Source of the DNA: Symsagittifera roscoffensis
Taxonomy: Eukaryota; Xenacoelomorpha; Acoela; Convolutidae
NCBI RefSeq assembly: GCF_963678635.1
Contig: NC_087063.1
Location: 79,905,574-79,969,573, forward strand
Direction: 5' to 3'
Length of the DNA: 64,000 nt
Below are positions 43,156-54,510 of this stretch, piece by piece. Under the pieces are notes generated by a model. The model was not told where the DNA came from, ran no database searches, and worked only from the letters and a program-made list of their open reading frames with translations. Position numbers and translations under genes: made by a program. Numbering within the stretch: the stretch's first letter is position 1; each line of letters opens with the position of its first letter.

Positions 43156-44531
43156 TGAATGGTCGAGAAAACAAGAGGCAACAAGAAAGAAAATTAGAAG
43201 AATTTAGAAGTTTTAGAACTTCTAAACGACGAAAAAGAAGAGAACAAAGAAATGATGAAGAAAGAATAAAACTCAGAATTGTTTTGTGTGTGTGAAAAAC
43301 TCAAGTGAGAAACCAAGCAACCAAGTTGTAATTGAAAACTGAAACATTTTGTTGAGCTCTGAAATTGTTGCATTTATAAATTTGCATTTTGATTTTAGCA
43401 GAAGTGGCTTTAGAGACACTTATTATTTATTTAGAAAGGCTTAAGAAAAGAGTATATTTAAATATTCCAGCCTGCATGATTGTTTTTAATCACTTAAGAA
43501 AACTGATCACTTTGTGGTGACATGAAAGACTTGAGTAATCTCTTGAAGAGGGAGGTTGGTACATTGTTCTTTCTAACCACAAATTTTCTTAGTTTTAATA
43601 TTCAGGACAATAAACGAGCAAGATTTCCGAAGGGAAGGAGCATAGTAGGTTAATTTTAGCTTGTTGGTTGGCAGGACTGTCCTGCAAGCCAACACCTTTT
43701 AAATCTGAGAGAAAAGAGTTTTAATCGGGACATTGACACTGGAAGTCAGAAAACATGTTTTATCTTAGGTTATATTCTCAATGTGCAGATTAATGAAAGA
43801 ATTTGAAGGCTATAGTGATGTAGTATGATGCCATTTATATTCTGCAGTGAGTTGATATGACGTGGATAAAAGTAATTCCGTGCATTTTGTAAATTCTGTT
43901 TGATGGCACTGTAACCATTCTATGAACATCGCGCGATTCAATGAGGACATTGACCGGACTGTCCGGGGAGTATGTGACATTCGACCAGAATGGCCAAAAT
44001 GCAGTCTCTGAAAAATTCGGGATTTTAGCAGCAAGCCTTCCGAATTGGCGATTTAGAACGGATAAGGACGTTATTTGAACGATTGGCCAAACGGTGAAGG
44101 CTAGAAGATTCTGGAATTCTAAATTTTAAAAATTCGAATTATGACGTCATATTTCTGAGAAACGTCAGAAACGGCCATTTTAGCAAAAATAGCAAAAAGA
44201 AACAGAACAACTTTTATCTGCGATTACGAACAGTACGAAATCGAGACTAGAAAACAACAACGAACTACCGAACAGCAGAGGACGTTCCGAGTTGCAACTA
44301 TTGTGCTGTTACAATAGTTGCAAGGCCGTTGCGAGCAACGGTGAAGGGTGAAAACCAGCCCTCCGAGTTAGCGTGAACTTGAGGTTAAGGAGCTTGATTC
44401 GCCGGATTCAAGAATCCGGAAGGGTCTCGGGACGGGAACTTTTATGAACTTGCATTGAATTTTAGCATCCTGTCATGTCCTGACTTGAATTTAATTAAGA
44501 TCTTAATTCGTTTTGACAAGAATGAGGAGCT
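43156..44531 (+). other. Long 3' untranslated region of the right copy, with conserved hairpins
   Basis: It mirrors 9584-10958. A 33-bp near-perfect palindrome is at 43662-43694 (centre GGACTGTCC). CCGGACTGTCCGG followed by GGAG lies at 43955-43970. The 13-bp perfect stem is at 44292-44304 with 44311-44323, and CCGTTGCGAGCAACGG is at 44326-44341. AATAAA at about 43264 and 43610 are candidate poly(A) signals. There is no protein-like ORF. Confidence 0.6.
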
Positions 44532-44552
44532 AGAAGTAAAGGGGGGAAAGGG
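44532..44552 (+). other. Polypurine tract of the right copy
   Basis: AGAAGTAAAGGGGGGAAAGGG, 21 purines interrupted by one T, directly before the LTR start. Position and sequence match the left arm. Confidence 0.75.
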
Positions 44553-44553
44553 T

Positions 44554-44896
44554 TGATCCATCTTCGATGGAGATGATGATTTTTATCTACTGAACAAAAA
44601 CAAACGTATTATAATAAGTAGTAGCCCTGTTTTTAGGAGTGACCTCGTGGTCTGGGGATACTGAGACCCAGCCATGAGCTCACTATTTCTGCATGTAATT
44701 CAGTTAATTTGAGCGTTCTGGTCGAAGCCGGAGAGCAGTAACGTTTTTGTCGACCCGATGTTAGAAAAGACCACCGAAAAGTACTGGCTTGGTAGAGACG
44801 GTGAAAAACATGCAAAGCTCTGTTTAGACGCTAGCCAGTCGTCTTAAGACTTAGTTTTGTTATCCGTCGATATGTATCTTCCGGGCGAATGTTACA
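44554..44896 (+). repeat. 3' LTR of the right giant element copy
   Basis: It starts TGATCCATCTTCGATGG after the polypurine tract and ends GGGCGAATGTTACA. It has the same length (343 bp) as the left LTR with about 4% differences by eye, mostly in two clusters. The sequence after it (ATCGATTAGG) does not resemble the sequence before the left LTR. Confidence 0.75.
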
Positions 44897-44923
44897 ATCG
44901 ATTAGGATAGATCTTTTAAATTG

Positions 44924-45123
44924 NNNNNNNNNNNNNNNNNNNNNNNNNNNNNNNNNNNNNNNNNNNNNNNNNNNNNNNNNNNNNNNNNNNNNNNNNNNNN
45001 NNNNNNNNNNNNNNNNNNNNNNNNNNNNNNNNNNNNNNNNNNNNNNNNNNNNNNNNNNNNNNNNNNNNNNNNNNNNNNNNNNNNNNNNNNNNNNNNNNNN
45101 NNNNNNNNNNNNNNNNNNNNNNN
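44924..45123. other. Assembly gap of exactly 200 N
   Basis: A round-number run of N, 27 bases beyond the end of the composite element. Frames spanning it are artefacts. It means that contiguity between the element and the right flank is a scaffold inference. Confidence 1.
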
Positions 45124-45529
45124 ATTCCAGTGTAAGATTAAAAGAGGGATCATGATTGGTTGGTAATAATTACTTTACAGGTAAAGTAAAATATAATTTA
45201 AACAACTAGTTTGAAACTCATTCCACATAAAAACATATGCAGCTGAAAATAGAACATCTGAAATGGGCTATAAAGGTAGAAGAGAACCCGAAATTGTTTT
45301 TCAACCAACTTCAAAGGGCGCGCATGAAGTAACTTTCCACTAAAATAGATTGTGGATTTTTGAGAAAAAAACAAAAAACTTGATGTGTGAGCAATCGCAT
45401 GCAGCCCACTCTAGCACAGCATGGTATTTTAAGGCCGAGCACATTATTTGTGTCTAAGCATTCAAAAATACACCGCTCAAAATCTTCCCAACTCTTGCGT
45501 TAGAAACTGTTAGAAAACCACCGCAGAAA

Positions 45530-45670
45530 ATGAGCGGCTTTTGAGCGGTTTTTTAAGCAAAACTTGAGCGGTTTGAGCGGTTTGAGCGGTTTTACCAAAA
45601 AAAATAACCACTCAATTCTTTCTGGAAAACCGCTCAAACCGTTCAAACCTTGAGCGGTTTTTGAGCGGGA
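45530..45670. repeat. TTGAGCGGTT short repeats with inverted copies
   Basis: About seven copies of TTGAGCGGTT or TTTGAGCGG on the plus strand. An inverted block AAAACCGCTCAAACCGTTCA lies at 45627-45646, so the region can form a hairpin. It sits just upstream of the LDLa exon, presumably in an intron. Confidence 0.75.
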
Positions 45671-45716
45671 TCTCGACCCGGATTCTCTACACCTGTGCAT
45701 TCTGACTGTTACGCAG

Positions 45717-45968
45717 GTGCGATGGGATCCCCGATTGCGATGCCAGGTGTAGCAACTTCGTTGACTCAAATTACTGCACTAGAGACTTGACCATTGACGA
45801 AATGGATTGTCACCAGTTGAAATGTAAATACCAATGCGAGGACTCATATTCGGTACAAGTGGAAAAAAGATGTTATAAATTATTACCAGTTGTTGGTTAT
45901 AACGAGGCCACGCAGGCGCTATTGGATCAAATTTCAGCAGCATCTAGATGTAGTTCCATTGGTGCCAG
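45717..45968 (+). CDS. Host gene exon: LDL-receptor-A-like module and start of a C-type lectin domain
   Basis: The exon is bounded by an acceptor (GTTACGCAG at 45716) and a donor (GCCAG/GTTTAT at 45968). It encodes RCDGIPDCDARC ... CTRDLTIDEMDC, resembling the second half of an LDL-receptor class A repeat. A C-type lectin start follows: KRCYKLLPVVGYNEATQALL and CSSIGA, with the usual Cys-Tyr opening and first conserved cysteine region. It ends two bases into a codon, and the exon at 51424 completes that codon as Arg. LDLa-CTLD proteins are secreted or surface proteins that bind glycans or ligands. Upstream exons, including any signal peptide, are not visible and may lie in or before the gap. 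Confidence 0.6.
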
Positions 45969-48900
45969 GTTTATTTTCTTATTTACGTTTTTATATGTTT
46001 CATTTCTCATACTAGCAGTCTAGAAAATCTCGAATAATTGAATTGCACCAGTTTGATAAGAAATCTCAAGGTTGATAAGAAAAATCATTCTTAAATTTTC
46101 ACAAACAGCACAGAAGGACAAGAAAAGTTACATCATATTTGCGAAAACAAAATCGTTTTTTTTTTCAGCCACAATATTTTTGGGAAAAAATCGGTCATTT
46201 GTTTTCTATAATTTTTTTTTGATTTTTTTCCATAATTGCCACGGCATTGTATTTGAATGCAATTTACAAAATTGAATGAATTTCACTGCCTTAAAATCCA
46301 GTCATGTCATTTTGAGTTGTGTTGTTTTACTGTGAAAAAAACTTCATTTTTGATTTTGCTCAAAACGAATTTGACGAAAATAAGTTCAAAAAACTTCATC
46401 GCACCAAATTTCAAAGTAGCATATTACGCAAAAAAATGGTTTGAAAGTGACTAAGTTTTTGTCTGATTTAAGATAGGAGTAGTTGCTGACATTGAATGAG
46501 TCCCACATTTTTAACTCTAAACAGTTTATTGCCATACAATTTCACTCCTTACTTTTTGTTGCTTTAGCTTACAACTACTTCAAAGGGAACTTCGGTCAAC
46601 ACCAAAGAAAAAAGCAGGAAATTTTTGGCCATTTAATCCGGCCATGACAAAAATGACCTTGCCCACATCTAAACAAACAGTTTTGGACAAAAAATGGCAC
46701 AATCTTCCAGACATTTTCAGCCGATTTAACCATTGTCAAAAGGCTAAAAACCATTCAATTTTAGAATCACTCTCGAACTGTTACTCATGACATGGTAGCA
46801 CATATAGCACATAAAGGCAACGCTAAAGAGTTTGCCAGCCCCTAGTCCCAACCTTCCGTTCTGAAATAAAGGGCGATTGTCCTGGGGTTGAAATGCTAGT
46901 CCATAAGTGAAAATCTCGCGTTTAGTTACTTTTTCCGGGAGTCTGCGAGGAAACGTTTTGTCGTTGCAACAAAAACTGAACAAACACATAAGCATGAATG
47001 AAAATTGAATTTAATGATACGCATGAACCAAAAAAAACAGACAATTTTTACTCTTGTATAACACAAACTTGATAACCTTCGAGAAACTACCAATTAGTTT
47101 TGTGTTCGTAAACGGACATTATGTTATGTACCCTTTCAGCTAATACATGGTATTTTTTGTCAAATTATGGCACTCGATGTATTGAAAAAGTTTAGTTTCC
47201 GCACAGAGGTGTCGTTTTGGAGGCTGTCGACCACTTTCTACATATTTTGATGGGCCCTGCTGAAATAGGGTTAGATGCCAAAATACCATCCTTCCACAGC
47301 ATTTGTTCTAGCAACCCCCCTGATGCCGCATCTCGCTGGTTCTGAAGGGAGGGTTGGAATAAAACTTCACGGTTTGGAATCATGCTTTTTTTATAAGCAG
47401 AGCAAAAGTACAGGCGCAGCTCGTCAATTTTCTCAGTTTTTCGAATTTTAAGTAGTTTTTGTTGCAAACATTCTGAATTTATTAAGCGATCATATCATAA
47501 ACCAATTTTTCTTGTTTTTTGAAAGCAAGGGAAGGCAGTATTTTCGTTCTGAAACTTCTCGCCGATTGTTTCTTGTTTTTTTGAATGCAAGGGAAGACAA
47601 TACTATTAAGTATAGCGCTAAATCGTTGTTCGTTTCGAAGGTGACTTTCAGGCTCAATTCATTGATTTATCTCGTTCAGCACAGTGGGTAAAGGATAAAT
47701 GCATTCCAAGGAATTTTTTTTTGGAAGGACCTAAGAGCAGATTTGTCAAAATCTAACGAAATTTTTTTAATCCAGCAGTTAGGTGCTGTATCAAGGAAAG
47801 TCTGCAAAAAGTTATCTTGTCGATAGGACTCTTAAATAATTTGGGAAGCCTCATTTCAGCAAGAATAAGAATGAAGAGTAACCAAGTTTTTCAATGACCC
47901 GTGCGTTAATTGCAGAATTAATTTTGGTGTAATAGGGTTTAAGATAATGATTTCATACAGCATAAATTTTTGCGTTAAATTGAGAAAATAGGAGTTAAAT
48001 TTGTGGGTTCAATTTAATTAGTAGTGCAAAGACTAGATTTTAAAATGTACTTTGTTTTGTGCACCAAAATCTCCAATAAGTATTTCCAATCATCAGATAA
48101 GTAGCGCACAAAATCAGAAAATTGATATGTCTTCAAACTATTTTTTGAAAACTCTTTACCACAGTTAAACAAAGAAATTTTTTCGAAAGAAAACTTTGTG
48201 AAAAAAATTATTCTGGAGTGTCGTTTAATGCTAGTTATTCTAAACATAATTGTGTTTTGCGGAAGCACAGAAAAATAAAAACTCAATGTTTGCTTGAAAG
48301 GCATAAGTTTTATTTCAACAATATGCTTTTCGGATTTGGTTTCAGATTTGAAATTTTGTTTTTCAAGGTTATTTCAGATTTGAATTTTTCTACTTCAGAT
48401 CCGAAATGAAGGCGAGCTGATAACCTAATAAACGTTTATAGACAGAGTCAATTATATTAGAGTTGTTTTTGATATTTTCGTATGAAAAATTATTTCCGCA
48501 AGTCAGCAAATCTATTTAAACACAAAAAAGTGGAGTGTTTTTCAAGGAAGTTGAAGTTTTTTGAAAATTCAATATAAAGTTTGCCGTTAAATTGCTATAA
48601 ATTTTTCAACCACTTTATGTTCTGCTCTTTCGCTTCAGTTCTCAGACAAAAAAAAACAAGGACAAAAAAGTTGGGCAATTTCTACTAAATTTTTATACAT
48701 AATTGGGGTCCGGTTTTAGCGTTGTTTTTCTGAGAGACACGAGGGTTTTCAAGAACTTCACAAACAGCTGAACATTTTTTTTGGGAGGGGAAATTGCTTC
48801 AAAATTCATCATTAGACCGTAAAGAAACCGCTGGGTATTTTTTTTGAGAAAGTTATTCAAGAAACTGTCTTCTATATGCAGATACTATTTAACTTTTCCT

Positions 48901-49519
48901 TTTGAAAACAGTCTTGTTGGGGGTTCCGAGACATTTCTTCTACATTCTTGGCAAACAAAAACAAATCCTAGCATTTGGGAAATTGACAAAGGATATAATT
49001 CATCAAGGATAGTCAGTTGTGACCACGATGACTTATGATGGCAGCAATTGAGTGCAAAGAATAATTTTTAAATCTTAAATAGCGCCACTTGTGGTACAAT
49101 ATTTCAACCGTATTGGTTGTAAAAACGGATTTCAAAAGAAATTTCAGTTTCGAGTTCATTGGTCTGAGTTTTTTTTATAGATTCTAGAAAAGAGTCGGTT
49201 AGTTTTGCAAGTACTCTAACTTCAACGTTATTTTGCCAGCGAAACGTTAGCATATACTACCAGTATTCTTTGCCGTTTTAAATAAATTTAGTCACCTTCT
49301 ACTTTCTTTGTTGTTTGTTTGGTTGTTTTCTACAAAAATTAATGTCGAAACATTGTTTCTCTTCTAGAGTAACCAACGGTTATGAGAGTAACTCTGTGTG
49401 TGACACTTTCTGAAACTGTACCTAAATTTCGCTTCAATTCAAATCTGAATTAATCTTTCTCAGATCATGATCTCAGATCTAAAATGAATACTTCTAAAAT
49501 GAATCTAAAAATCAATACT

Positions 49520-49833
49520 TCACGTGTTTGAAAATTTGTCCTTGGGTTCCTTTGACCAACATACACCAAATTGTGGGCCCACCCTGTCCACAGTTTGTGT
49601 TCGTAATATAATTTTTTGGAAATTTTTTGCACCGCTTATTAACTTAAATTTTGATAACATCAAGAATTCTCGAATATCAGGGCAAAGCCCTGAAGGTTCC
49701 GACTGTTCCTTAAATTAATTCACTTCGAATAGTTTTGAGAAAAGAAAATATTGAAAACCTATAAATTTGGACGATATCAAAGTGTGAAATGTTGAGCCAC
49801 AGGAAATTAAAAAGACCACTTAGTTGGCCTCAA
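49520..49833. repeat. Direct repeat copy A (about 310 bp)
   Basis: It starts TCACGTGTTTGAAAATTTG and ends TTAGTTGGCCTCAA. The match to 50582-50907 is about 95% by eye. Copy B carries an extra run (GGTGAAAAAATTAAATT) of about 15 bp in the middle. Confidence 0.9.
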
Positions 49834-50175
49834 GAAAATTAAGAAATCCAGTTTTGGCCGATCATCCCTAAAATTTTCTAAGAGCGCCTTTGGCGCCAAT
49901 ATGTACTTATTTTGAAAGGGGAGCGCGAGCCAAAAAAACGCGATTTTTTGATCAAAATTTTTCAAAAAGTGCCTAAAAATGCCTTTGTTTGAATTTTTTT
50001 CAAAATTTTGCCTGCGGCGCAAGAAATTTGACCAAAACAGGAACTAAACCGCGCTTAGGGAGAGCTCGAAAAAACAATTCGGTCGACCTAAAAACAAGGT
50101 CGGCCAATATTTCGAAATTTTTTTGAAAATCTCGTCCCCCCCTTCCTCGAGAAAATCCTAGATCCGCCCCTAGTT
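49834..50175 (-). mobile_element. Possible short interspersed repeat between the direct repeats
   Basis: Similarity between the two direct-repeat copies stops sharply at 49833. The segment after it is richer in GC (GAGCGCCTTTGGCGCC, GGCGCAAG), and on the minus strand begins CTAGGGGCGGATCTAGGATT, a sequence type often seen at the ends of invertebrate interspersed repeats. There is no clear target duplication. No transposase is encoded. Confidence 0.3.
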
Positions 50176-50581
50176 CCACATTTCAAACTTAATTTCACAA
50201 AGATATTTATGATCTAAAACTATTAATGATAGTGTTCCAAATATTGACACAACTTTGAACATCTGTACTGTTGAGCTTCTGCAAGCTAGGAGTAGTTTCT
50301 CAGCAAAACTTCTGATTGGCTGTTCGACAAAAATATGTTTTCCTAAGCATAAAAAATTATCGATAGTAAGGCATGAAAATCAAATTTTGGTAAGTCTTCA
50401 AACAAATTTGGAAAAAAATTAGAAAGAGTTGAAAAAAAAATTATTTCGAAAGAAATGTTTGGTGTGACATTAGGAAGCTAAACGGTGTACTTTGTAAAAT
50501 TTTGATCGGATTCCGCAACAATACCGGTCTCTTGGCTTTATCGTTGACCGATTGTTTCCTATGATCATAACAACATATACA

Positions 50582-50907
50582 TCACGTCTTTGAAAATTTG
50601 TCCTTGGGTTCCTTTAACCAATATACACCAAATTGTGGGCCCATCCTGTCCACAGTTTGTGTTCGTAATATAATTTTTTGGGTGAAAAAATTAAATTTTT
50701 TTCACCGCTTATTAACTTAAATTTTGTTAACATCAAGAATTCTCGAATATCAGGGCAAAGTCCTGAAGGTTCCGACTGTCCCTTAAGTTAACTCATTTCG
50801 AATAGTTTTGAGAATAGAAAATATTGAAAACCTATAAATTTGGACGATATCAAAGTGTGAAATGTTGAGCCACAGGAAATTAAAAAGACCACTTAGTTGG
50901 CCTCAAT
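50582..50907. repeat. Direct repeat copy B
   Basis: Second copy of 49520-49833, about 1.06 kb downstream in the same orientation. It continues into unrelated sequence after GGCCTCAA. Confidence 0.9.
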
Positions 50908-51423
50908 TCAATTTGGAACAATTTTGTTGTGCGGGATAATTCGCCACGCATGAAGAATTCGCGTTACGCTCAGCAAAATGAACAATTTCTTCAAAGTGCG
51001 CAAAATTTAGTCCAAAACGTGATCAATTTTCAAAGCCCCAGAGCCCCACAAGTAATAATCGGAGTTAAAATATCGTTTTAGTTTTGAATTCAGGAAGTCA
51101 ATTTCTTCATCGGGATAAATTAATTTTTGTCGAAAACTATTATTTAGGTCGGCGAAAACTGACTGAAAAAAACCACACCGAGCTTAAATGATCCGTTTTC
51201 TTCGAAAGTATCCTTAACAGAGATTGAGTTCTCGGTAATTTTTGCAAAGTTTTTCATTTACTATCTGATGGTTTCTGGCTCTTATCCTCAAAAATATCTG
51301 ATCGAACGGTTTGTCTTTTCACTAACAAGAAATATTGATTATAAAAAACTGACATAAAATTAAAATGTACATAATTTCTTTAAATTTTAGCGGAGTTACT
51401 GTTTTATACAGCAGATGTTTCAG

Positions 51424-51763
51424 ATTGCCTATTCCCAGGAGCTACACTGAGTTACAGCGGTTAATCAGTCGAAAACTTGGTACACCCTATGATTTTTGGT
51501 TGGGTTACATGCTGAAAAAGAACTCGTTTTGGGGTGGCTTTGATTATGATTTCCGAAGTCCATATGACAGTAGACTCCGTATGCCAGATGATGCGTGGGC
51601 AAAAACGAGAAATGATCTAGCAGCCCCAAAGTATAAGAAGGACACAAATTATCGCTGTTCAAGATATGTCGGTAAATTCTCCTTCGTAGTTGAAGCACCA
51701 TGTTATCAAAAGTTCAAAACTGTTCTGGTTTGCGAGAAAGACGCAAAATATATTTGTTCCTAG
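51424..51763 (+). CDS. Host gene terminal exon: C-type lectin domain, second half
   Basis: The acceptor ATGTTTCAG ends at 51423. Joined to the donor at 45968 the phase is preserved and reads SSIGA-R-LPIPRSYTEL, as expected for a lectin loop. The rest has FWLGYML, a Trp-containing DDAW stretch, YRCSRYVG and VLVCEKDAKYICS. These include the late conserved Trp and two terminal cysteines of C-type lectin domains. The stop is TAG 51761-51763. An alternative acceptor at 51390 is also in phase and adds 11 residues that fit the fold less well. Calcium or sugar-binding EPN/QPD-type motifs are absent, so sugar binding is doubtful. Confidence 0.6.
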
Positions 51764-52579
51764 TCTCAGTACTTGGTGAACATTTGTTTTGCATATCATT
51801 ACAAAAACTAGTTGTTTCCTACCAGAAAAAGCTGAAACCTGGAAATGTTATGTATCATGTGAAACAAGAAAGAAAGAGGATGGAATTAAAATGTTTTTAT
51901 TTGTCATAGTTAATTTTGATTCAGTTTGTCAACCTCTTGGAAAAATTATGAGTATACAAATTTGAGAGCAGTGAACACTGCTAGACATTTGACTTGTTTT
52001 TTTATCAGAGACATCTTCGGAGCCTGACATTTGCGAGGGTATATTTAGGGTGAGAATGACTCCTCGGATGGATTCTATCCACAAACAATTCAAAACAATC
52101 TAATCTCTCTACGGAATTATTTTTAGCGTGCATTGTTAGCAAGCATAACCTAAAAAGTTTCTTAAGGCCCCTTGCGCACAAATAACACTAACTTTGAGGG
52201 ATTAAATTGCGCCAAAAGAAACATTTCATTTTGATAACACATTCGAAAAAACTGTTTTTAGGATTGCTTTCAGTTTTAATGAACCAAGTGTGGTGCCTTT
52301 TTTAAGATTATGAAAATGTCATGAATGGTTTTCGTTTGAGTAAAGTTCTGAACTTTTCTCCTGCTGAAAACTATTTTGTTTTCCGGCCTGGGAGTGTTCG
52401 AGTCCAGTTTCATCCAGGTTCGAGTCCAGTTTCTTCATATAGAAAACCCATGAGCTCTACAATAATAAAAAATATCATAGTAAGAACGAATTGAATAATC
52501 AATGACCCAGTTGTAATTTCGTGGCATGTATTTTTTTGAAACTAGAAAAACTAAAACGATTGAAAAAAAATCACTTTCA
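51764..52579. other. AT-rich stretch after the lectin gene
   Basis: It holds the presumed 3' UTR of the lectin gene and no other recognisable gene. Confidence 0.4.
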
Positions 52580-53120
52580 TTTTTCAGTTGTTTGCTGCTT
52601 TTCAATTTTTTTTGCAGCACAGATAGTTTGGCCATACATACGAGGCCAATCTGTGAGTTATGTGAGTTGTAAGCGGATTCCGCAACCGGCCGAAAACTGC
52701 TTTGATGCGGCATCCACAATTTTGCTAATTTTATTTCATCTTTTTTGCTGTTTTGGATTCCAGGAGCGAATAGCTAACCACTATATTGCTGAAAAATGGG
52801 CGAAAGTAAATCCAAAATAAATTGAGGAAATCGCTTAGAAAAATTTATATTTGTGTAGTAAATGTAGGCTGTCGCAGAAACGGCAACAAAAATCGGAATC
52901 CGCAGCAGTAAATTGAATCCGCTTGTTGCAAGCAAAGTCCGCAAATTCTCAGCGGAACCGGCAAAATGTAAACGGAGTTCGCAAAATCTGCGGTTGGCGC
53001 AAAGTGTAAACGGAATCCGCAAACCCCCCGGAGTGCGCATAATTTTACGGAATTTAGAACAACTAGTTATGTTCGCTCGTTAAAAAACTCACGACAAAAA
53101 AAATTTGCTGACAAAATAAA
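52580..53120. repeat. Dispersed repeat family R1, copy 1
   Basis: It contains TTGCTGCTTTTC, TTGCAGCACA-ATAG, a GGCATCCACA-ATTTTGCT block, clustered GGAATCCGCA words, and AGAACAACTAG followed by TTCGCTCGTT. Diverged copies with these landmarks in the same order lie at 54065-54510 and 55610-55960. The 99-codon frame across it is probably part of the repeat. Confidence 0.65.
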
Positions 53121-54064
53121 TGTTAAAACGGTTTGAGAATCCGACAAAACCGACTATCTGAAGTTTGGAATAAATTTGACGAGCTGTCTACAGATTCCAA
53201 GGATTTACAGACAAAAATTTTTTACGATATGATTTTGAAGATCTCAGAAAAGCAATTTGTCGTTTTAAAAAGGTTTCATTTAAGTTGTGAACTCGCATCA
53301 TATTTCCAGACCTGTTCATGTATTGTAACAGGTCATGATTAAAAAAAACTTGATCAATGGTGTTACAAAGAAGAGTTTGATCGTAACTTGGTTTATTGCA
53401 GTATTCTCTAGTATCAGTCGTTTTCGATTGTAATTTAATTAGAAAATTCTTTGAGTTTTTGATCATTCCTCACTTATATTTTAAATAGGTTGTTTTCCAC
53501 AGTAGCTAAGATCGAACGAGTTTAATTTTCCCCAAAAACCAAGCGCAATGTTCGTTTTCTCCAAAAAGTTTTTTTCGTCATATTTTGTCCGTTTTGGACT
53601 TTTTCGTTTCTTGCATTTTGTGACATGTTCTATAATAATTTGCAATTGGTCCAGCCGAACAAGTCAAAAGTTTCCAAAAAAGGTTATTAATAGAGTTTGC
53701 CAGGCTGTTGAAAAATGTCTATTCTCCCAACTAAATAGTAATTTCACTGATAATTTGGTATTAGAGTTTTTACTCCGTTTCTTAATAATTAATATAAGTG
53801 TCCTCGAGTTTAAATATTCATAGTCACTAAATGACCATTTAAGAATTTAGGTGATTAAAAAAACAAAATTGTTGGAAGAGAAAAAACTATTCAATGACCC
53901 AGTTTTGTTTAATGAGACTAGTTTTATGAAAAGATTTTAGATCATAAAGTTTTTTGAAACTTAACATGTATCAATGCGAAGGATACTCTTCCTGGAAATT
54001 TAAAAAAAAACAGTTAAAAAAATCGCTCAAATATTTTCATTTTATTAGTTCATTTATTTTTTGA
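53121..54064. other. AT-rich spacer between R1 repeats
   Basis: No gene is recognised. A frame at 53548-53823 is low in complexity and hydrophobic, without family features. Confidence 0.4.
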
Positions 54065-54510
54065 ACTGTCTGCTGCTTTTCAAAAATTCCGTTGCAGCAC
54101 AAATAGATGGGCGAACGAGGTTTGTTTTGGTATCTCTTATCTGAATCCGGATCAGTCGAAAACAGTTTTTTCTATTTTTTGCTGTTTTTCATTCTGCGAT
54201 AAATTAGCTAAGCAGTCTATTGCACAAATTGTTCCAAAATCAGGTGAATGTAGATCCAGAATAATTTGAGCAATACAATATAGTAAAAACACGCTGTTGC
54301 AAAAATCGCAACAGTGAGCGCATTCCCCAACAGTAGGTGGAAACCGCTAGTTCCGAGCGAAATCCTTCAAATGCAAGCAAAATCTGCAAAAAGTACACCG
54401 AATCCGCGAAGACCATGGAATCTGCTTGCATTTAGGGAATCCAGAACAACTAGCTATTTTCGCTCGTTGCTAAATACGCGAAGAATCTGATATGCTGACA
54501 AAACGAACAT
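54065..54510. repeat. Dispersed repeat family R1, copy 2
   Basis: It shares GTTGCAGCACAAATAGA, TTTTTTGCTGTTTTTCATTC, AATCCGCGAA-type words and AGAACAACTAGCTATTTTCG with copy 1, in the same order and orientation. Confidence 0.6.

Larger units (their letters stand above)
9221..44896. mobile_element. Head-to-head composite of two giant Ty3/gypsy-type elements
   Basis: Two inverted arms of about 15 kb (9221-24325 and 29785-44896) match along their whole length and flank a unique 5.5-kb centre. Homologous left and right coordinates sum to about 54,110-54,135 throughout, which shows collinearity with few indels. Each outer end is a 343-bp 3' LTR ending TGTTACA, preceded by a polypurine tract. The left copy (minus strand) is complete from gag to 3' LTR. 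The right copy (plus strand) begins inside RNase H. No 5' LTR exists in either copy. No target duplication is visible: the flanks are AAGCTG and ATCGAT. Genes inside point away from the centre. Confidence 0.9.
45969..51423 (+). other. Large intron of the LDLa/lectin gene, filled with repeats
   Basis: No convincing coding sequence. Two GC-richer islands (about 46780-46960 and 47200-47430) stand out from the AT-rich background but match nothing I recognise. A 310-bp direct repeat (49520-49833 and 50582-50907) lies near the 3' end. The intron assignment depends on the exon pair being one gene. Confidence 0.4.

Noticed and set aside
9221-44896. A DNA transposon or Polinton/Maverick with 15-kb terminal inverted repeats
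   Set aside because: The inverted arms are 3' halves of an LTR retroelement (integrase, 3' UTR, polypurine tract, LTR ending TGTTACA). There is no DNA polymerase B, packaging ATPase or DDE transposase of those families. The integrase is the Ty3/gypsy type inside a pol polyprotein.
44889-45166. Open frames across the N run
   Set aside because: They consist mainly of unknown residues from the assembly gap.
46744-47467. Two minus-strand frames (46744-46995, 47192-47467) as genes
   Set aside because: They look protein-like in parts but lack splice sites, family motifs and a shared frame, and lie within the presumed lectin-gene intron. They are more likely interspersed repeats.
52521-52820. A 99-codon membrane protein gene
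   Set aside because: The sequence recurs in degenerate form at 54.1 and 55.6 kb without keeping the frame, so it is treated as a repeat.
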